Made by a program: the position numbers and the translations under genes. A DNA stretch of 64,000 nucleotides. It comes from Monilinia fructicola. Lineage: Eukaryota > Ascomycota > Leotiomycetes > Helotiales > Sclerotiniaceae. Numbering within the stretch: the stretch's first letter is position 1; every line of letters starts with the position of its first letter. This document shows positions 58,201-64,000 of the stretch, piece by piece. The stretch spans positions 1,426,001 through 1,490,000 of the forward strand of contig VICG01000010.1 of the NCBI GenBank assembly GCA_008692225.1. The letters run 5' to 3'. Under the pieces are notes generated by a model. It was not told the origin of the DNA, made no database searches, and was given only the letters and a program-made list of their open reading frames with translations.

Positions 58201-61200
58201 AGATATATAATATATCCAATTTGAGAGGAGAAATCGAGGTTATTAACAAATAATATGTTCATGAATATAATTAACTTGATCGAATTTACGTTGAGGGGAA
58301 TAAAGTTAAGATTTTTTAATAAATTGTTAATCTGCTATTTAAGAATCTTATTTAACTTCTTTGTATTATTCTTTTTTGGATCAATTATTTGGGCAACAAT
58401 AGAAAGATGATATAATACCTTTAGTTGGCAAATGGTTGCAATATATACTTTTTGTGTTTTTTAAGCAATATATTAATTTCTTAATATAACATTTTTTCGT
58501 TTTTTTCTTTTAGTGCCTGAAATATCCATATTCTTTGTTTAAATTATATGTATATTATTGTATTGCTTTTTTTGATTAAGATAAATATTATTTATTTGAA
58601 ATATTATAAATCCTTTGTTGAATTTGAGTGGTATATTTTCTTAAAATTCTTTACAATCCTTGGTTATAAAATATGCTTTTTTAAGCTATTTTTGCTTTGA
58701 AAATGCGAATTTCTTATTTGTTATTATGAATGTATTATTAGTTTGTAGTTTAATTATACTAAATCCTTTTGTATTAGTATATAGAAGGTATGGATTATAT
58801 ATTAATTACTTTATATCAAGTTTATTTTTATGATGACTATAGTATATAGCAAATCAATGATTTTTTGCTTTAGGAATACTATAAAGTGGTTTAATCATAT
58901 ACAGAATAAAGCCCTTTTTCAATCCTATTTCCTTCGGTGCCCTAGCATAAAATATTTTATTGAAATTTGTAGTAGATTGAATATATATTTAAATAATATT
59001 TTTTAAGTATATAGATACTTTTGGAGATGAAATCCTTAATATAGTTGCAAGTGTTATGATAATACGTTGATTAATACGTTAAATAATAAGTAATTGTATT
59101 AAAACGTTAACTTTGTTATTATTTTTATATGTTTGAATCATAAGTCGAGATTTCGGATATGCTTTATTTGTACTTTTATTCTTTATTTTGTTGATGAATC
59201 TTGATTTGAAGATTTTGGTTCTTAGTAGAACGTTTGATTTTGGTATAATATTGAATACCTTATTTTTTGTTAGTCTGTTAAATTCCTTATATTTTAATTT
59301 GGTATATGCTGGTGATGGATTGTTATTATTAACAAAAATCTCAGCAAATTTATTATAATAAACATTTTCTTTACTGAAAAATACTGAAATCTAAGGTGGA
59401 TCCTGGATTATCATTACCTTATTCTTTAAGTTGCTCTTTATTTTTTGATGTAGTTGTTGAATAGGTTGATCCACTGGTGGTGTTATAGAACGTGGTACTT
59501 TTTGGAATATGATCTTTTTCTTTTTTTCTTTAATTTTATTATTTTTTTCCTCTTCAGGTGAAGTGTAAAATGGTTTCATTGAAGTTGATCAAAAATCTGT
59601 TGGTCTATTTGTTAATTTGATAGTATATGTTTCTTTTTCTATTTTAAGCAATGTATAAGGTCCTATCCACTTTTCTAATCCCATTTCTTTATTCTTTTGT
59701 TATACTAAAACGTTAGAATTAATGGGTAGTTTATAAATTGTTAAGGTAGATGGTTTATTTTATATACAAAATACATTGATTATTTAACATTTAGCATTAA
59801 TATATTAAATCTTGGTCATAGCTTTTTTAATAGTATTAGCTTGTTTTATAATGGTTGCTATAAGTGCGTTAATAGTAGTTATACGAGGGTATACTCTATA
59901 TACTAGAAGAATTGATATAATGCTATTTGGTTTAATAGTATCATTAATAGCTTTTATAGCTATTTGCAATATTATTTGCTTGGATAGGTTGAATTTTGAT
60001 ATTTTCTTGTTGATAATATAATATCTTTATTTTAATGGTTTATAATAACACTTTACTAATCCAATTAAATTATAAGCCTCAACTAATATATATTTTATGG
60101 TAATAGTCATTAATATAGTATTTTAAGCAAACTTTTTACTATCAAAATTCTTATCTATATTGTGTATAACATAATCCGGAGATCCTAAATATATATCGAT
60201 TTAGCATTTTCGGAATGCATCCTATATATACTTTACTATTATATTTACTAGTTATTTAACTGTTTGATATTTTATAGCTTTATTAATAATATAAAGAATA
60301 GATTGATTTGCAATATATATAATATCAATAAGAATAATATAATTGAATTCCATATTATCCTATAACAAAAATTTAAAACATCCAGGAGATTTACCATAAA
60401 GTTAATATTACTCACAATATTTCATAAAATGCTTAATTGTATTATAACTTTCATTATATCCAGCACATTGCAATACCTTATAGAATTTGCAAGCTGATGG
60501 ATATCCGAAACGTCGATGTAATTAACAAAAATCCACATCTGTTAAATAACATTCATCACATTGAATCGAATCCTGAATGAAATTATTCAAATTAATCTTC
60601 CATAACAAGAATAGATGCTTATTTCGTTGGTAAATCAGAAAGTCTTTATTTAAAGTATAAAAAATATTAATACAATTGTTAAATGCAATCTTAAATCAAT
60701 CTATATCTGTTAAAGATAATAAAAATGATGTATTTATTTATAGAATATAAAATTCCACTATTCTAAAAAGAAAACAAATATCAATGAATTTAATCGAATT
60801 AATTCTGTTACCTTGGTTAAATACTATATTCACAGCTTTTACTCTGAATGTATTAACTAAAGCATTTAATATCTTCTACTATATTTCGAATTAGCCTCTT
60901 CCAATAATAAATCTACAGGTTGCTTTTGTATTAATATAAATTCCAAAGAACTTTATATTCAAATACTTATTTTGAGTATAATAACCCTTTTTTGGTTAAA
61001 ATTCCTTTTCTTCCATAATAGCATATTATAATGCTTAAATAGTTAATAATTTAACAATTGTTTTACTATTAATTAGTTTAAAGCTAATAATGAAGAAATT
61101 ATCCTTTTTTTTTTCCTTAAGATTATAATCTACAAAGAAAACAATAAGCGCTTAATTCTTATTAATGCTTTTTTCTCCTTTATATTTTATTAATTATTAA

Positions 61201-64000
61201 ATATATCGTTTTTGGAATTTATTATTATTTCCTTTATTGAATTTCTCTTTTTATTTATACTTTTAATTATTTTGCTTTTATTAAAAATAATTAATCGATT
61301 AATAACCTTTTTTCTTGCAAATCTAATATCGTTTAACGGATTTAAAGTTGTTATAGAATAGTTGATTATTAAATAAATGAGTTCTTAAACTATTTTGAAA
61401 ATACGAATTTTTATTCAAATTCTATAAGTTATTTCGTGGATTATTATTATTATTTCTTCAAAATCTTCGATTTACGAAAAACATCGAATTTTGCCCTTTA
61501 TATGATTTTTATATAGCTATAGTCTACTTTAATTGTTGTATTAACCCTAAAATACTTTTTTTAATATTAAAACAAGCAAAATTATATGCTAGTATTTTAT
61601 AATAAGCAATTATTAATTTACTATAAAAATATATCAAATTCTTTATCTTTTTTTATAATTATATTTGAAGTTCTTATAATTCTAGTATTATTATATAAAA
61701 GGATACGCTAAGAATCTTATCCGAATTCTTCGCTTTAACTTTTATAAAAGTGATTTTATTTTATTTTCTAAGTATATTTCGCTTATATTGATCTCCTTTA
61801 AACTCCTGTTTAATATATACGTATAATCTCTTAAAATCTATTGGCAGATTACTTTTGCTTATATAATAATAAATTAATACTCCATTTCAAAGTATTATAA
61901 AGAACACCTGAGAAAACTACTCACTTAGAAGCTCTGTTTGATATAATATTTTATAAAAAATCAAGAGTTTATAATTGAAATTGTTATTATTTTTATTATA
62001 TTTCTTTTTGAACGAATAAAACTTTTGTAGATTTAATAGAACATTGAGTATATATTATTATTAAAAAGCTTTTCGATCCTTTTTATTATTCGGTTGATCT
62101 TTGAAGCCTCTTCCTATACTATTTTTATTGGATCCTTTATCACCTGGATTGTTGTTATTGTTACTGTTGTTATCCGGATTTGCATTATGTTATACCAATA
62201 TAACCTTAACTATATTGTTGATTATTTTTTTAATATCTTCCAAAAAAATCTCTGATATATTACTACCCTACTTTGTTTATGTAAGAGCTTTTTAATCTAT
62301 TGTTTTGTTTATAGTATAATGTCTTTTCGTTGCATTTGATTATATAATGTATACTATACGTTTATACTTGCTAAGGGTATATTAAGTCTTTTGTTCCTCA
62401 AAATCTTTCGAAATTATCGAGCATTAAACTAATGAATTGTTGATATTTTACGTAAAGTGAATATTTTAAAGTTGGAATAAAAGATATCTATAAAGTTGTT
62501 ATTGTATATATCATATTTTATATACTATTTTCGTTTATATTTCACATATTTCAACAAATCCTTCTTGTTAATAATCCTACCTACCGAATTTAATATTGAT
62601 ATAGCTGTATATTAGTTCTTACAGTAATCCGATTAATCTTTATCATATAATTTGTTGTATACACCAATAATCATCGAGAAAACGGTTAGATCATGCTCTA
62701 AAGCTTAATTTGAAGTGGTTGAGATAGTTATTTTATGATATGAAAATGGTGGTGTAGAATATAAAGTTGTAATAGAATAAAATGTAAAAAAGAAAATAGA
62801 ATAAAAATATGAATATAAGAATAAAGACTTTTATATAATGTACAGTATAAAAAATACGTGGTAGACGTAAGTATAATCCCATCCTTTTTAATAATTTTAA
62901 CCTTTCAAATATTATTTTTTTATAGAGAATTCTATTTAATAAAATTATGATTTAGAGTATATTTGTTAGTACTGTTAAGATCAATAAAGAAATCTATTTA
63001 ATAAATTTATATTTGATTTAATAGTTTCTTTAAAATTCCTATCAATTTCGAAATAAACTCCTTAATACCTAATATTAAGTTGTAGACTTAAGGTTTAATT
63101 TGTAATATTATTAATTAGTGTTGGTATAAATTTGGTTAGTTAAAGTGTAAGTACTTAAATCTGTTGGTATATTATCGTTGTTATTCTTTATATAACCTAT
63201 GGAATGGAGGACGATTTTATAGACATCCTTGAGGTGCTAGTACACCTAATACGGTTAGACATATTATTCGTACAGCAACTCAATATCATATGATCCATTT
63301 CCCGACAGATACATCTGAACATGAATTTAAGAATATTCGAGTTGCTATACCATCAGTAGCTTAGCAGGAAAGATGAAATACAGACAGAGAAAGTAGGAAA
63401 AACCAGAAGAATCATACCACTCATGATATACATAAACCATCTGTACTTTGAAATACTCCAACCATTTGTTTCTGCTGGATTAGAAGGACGGTGATCATGC
63501 AAACTACGCCCCACGGCCGATGGAGAAGATTAGTCCATTTCTCAAGCTTCATATTTGTTCTCAATGATATCTTTACCCCTTATCCTTCTTCCCCAACTCA
63601 GGAGCGACGAAACGAAAATGTAACTTACGCATACATCAACGCACAGTTAACCAAATCGCTTGGCCAGATCATCGCCGCAGGCCAAACCAACCACCTCCTA
63701 CAAACCCCCGCCAAGCCAAATCCCAGCATTTGATTTGTGACTGCAAATAGGAGTTGGAATGCCCACCTAGTATCCCCAATCATCAGCAAGCATTCGCGCC
63801 AACATTAAACCAGACTCTTCATCTCTCCGTGCTCCACTTGAAAACCCTTCAAACTGCTGCACACATACCCGAATTTCTGCCCATAAAATACTTCCTGCGA
63901 GATGAGTATATCGGTTGCATATATACTCGCACCAGCATAGCCCGCGTTGGCCATCACAACTACAATTGCATGTTCCTTCATGTTCCACTTCCCCTCCTTC
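55251..64000 (-). CDS. OPT-family oligopeptide transporter, 5' end outside window, retroelement in an intron
   Basis: Visible exons: 64000-63869, 63766-63629, 63503-63418, then a 5,927-nt intron, then 57490-57301, 57203-56956, 56882-56837, 56762-56661, 56585-56341, 56254-56089, 55994-55640, 55532-55437 and 55355-55251. All joins keep frame (about 636 codons seen). Family motifs are KEHAIVVVMANAGYAGAS, GLAGVCRRWLVWPAAMIWPS, NGWSISKYRWFMYIMSGSFIWYFFPG, RPVAMMLFKAYGYITMTQAQFF, LKLGHYLKVPPRTMFF, GPSRIFSS, NYVTSAALDTG and the C-terminal EGETFGPKTW. Proton-coupled uptake of small peptides or glutathione-like substrates at the plasma membrane is the family role. The large intron (63417-57491) holds the complete copia-type element; without it the intron would be about 150 nt. 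Whether it is still spliced is unknown. Confidence 0.85.
57530..57534. repeat. Target-site duplication, left copy (GATAC)
   Basis: Five bases immediately before the left LTR, identical to those immediately after the right LTR. Confidence 0.85.
57535..57723 (-). repeat. LTR, left copy (3' LTR of the minus-strand element)
   Basis: 189 bp, aligning without gaps to 63119-63307. I count 20 differences by eye, all C/T or G/A transitions. Confidence 0.92.
63119..63307 (-). repeat. LTR, right copy (5' LTR of the minus-strand element)
   Basis: 189 bp, TG...CA ends, less AT-biased at its right end than the left copy. Confidence 0.92.
63308..63312. repeat. Target-site duplication, right copy (GATAC)
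   Basis: Matches the five bases at 57530-57534. Confidence 0.85.

Larger units (their letters stand above)
57535..63307 (-). mobile_element. RIP-degraded Ty1/copia-type LTR retrotransposon, complete
   Basis: The element is 5,773 bp, bounded by 189-bp direct LTRs that begin TG and end CA (TA in the decayed left copy) and flanked by a 5-bp duplication. It is strongly AT-rich, with no long open frame. Remnants on the minus strand show its order: an integrase C-terminal region near 59690-59540 (pattern KWIGPYTLLKIE...YTIKL...PFYTSPEE), then near 58448-58340 a stretch resembling the copia reverse-transcriptase/RNase H junction (YIAT.CQ...L...AQ..DP....KKLNK). Integrase before reverse transcriptase is the copia order. 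It lies in the same orientation as the OPT gene it occupies. It is inactive. Confidence 0.88.

Noticed and set aside
59812..60021. Hydrophobic 69-codon plus-strand open frame inside the retroelement
   Set aside because: AT-rich RIP-degraded DNA gives Ile/Leu-rich frames by chance; element proteins run on the other strand.
1..64000. CRISPR arrays, operons or bacterial-type ribosome binding sites
   Set aside because: The DNA is eukaryotic with spliceosomal introns, and no spaced palindromic repeat array is present.
1..64000. tRNA or rRNA genes
   Set aside because: I looked for B-box-like GGTTCGANTCC and rRNA-like conserved blocks and saw none I could fold into a tRNA; a covariance-model scan would decide.

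Overview
The window is nuclear DNA of a filamentous ascomycete (Pezizomycotina). Gene content suggests a leotiomycete, but that is an inference. The evidence is dense genes on both strands, 47-70 nt introns with CTAAC/CTGAC-type branch points and NAG acceptors, fungus-specific families, and a retrotransposon carrying the transition-only damage typical of repeat-induced point mutation (RIP).

Layout. 1-790 (-): 5' part of a secreted Ser/Thr-rich protein. 1534-4127 (+): cytosine-deaminase-fold protein with a disordered, repeat-bearing tail. 5669-7970 (+): alpha/beta hydrolase fused to a dual-specificity phosphatase. 9090-10109 (-): doubtful broken gene. 10540-14245 (+): ArAE/FUSC-type membrane transporter. 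14993-16493 (-): heme-oxygenase-like tail-anchored protein. 20459-22830 (+): LOV photoreceptor. 24060-25698 (+): BTB-like protein. 28141-29351 (+): Ppn2-like polyphosphatase. 29856-31350 (-): SLC35F-type transporter. 32613-33578 (-): YPT7/Rab7. 34185-34872 (+): ATG16. 35140-36858 (-): DOT1. 38477-40627 (-): eIF4B/Tif3. 41476-42419 (+): Tim17-like membrane protein. 42673-48153 (-): RRP5. 49081-51719 (+): YMC020W-like hydrolase. 52399-53551 (-): JMJD7-like hydroxylase. 55251-beyond 64000 (-): oligopeptide transporter (OPT), one of whose introns holds a complete 5.77-kb Ty1/copia-type element (57535-63307) with 189-bp LTRs and a GATAC target duplication.

There is no sign of one shared pathway. 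YPT7 and ATG16 are divergent neighbours that both act at the vacuole/autophagy, and the polyphosphatase and SLC35F-type genes between 28 and 31 kb may also be vacuolar. RRP5 and eIF4B belong to ribosome biogenesis and translation.

A window-wide oddity: at least six genes, including the very conserved Rab7, are broken by one extra base that almost always lies in a homopolymer. Removing it restores family-conserved protein on both sides. I read most of these as sequencing or assembly overcalls rather than real gene death. Gene models are therefore given as whole loci, with exon limits and break points in the evidence. Other notable points are a possible 3-nt exon, two GC-AG introns, and a 9-mer (TACGGAGTA) that recurs only between genes.
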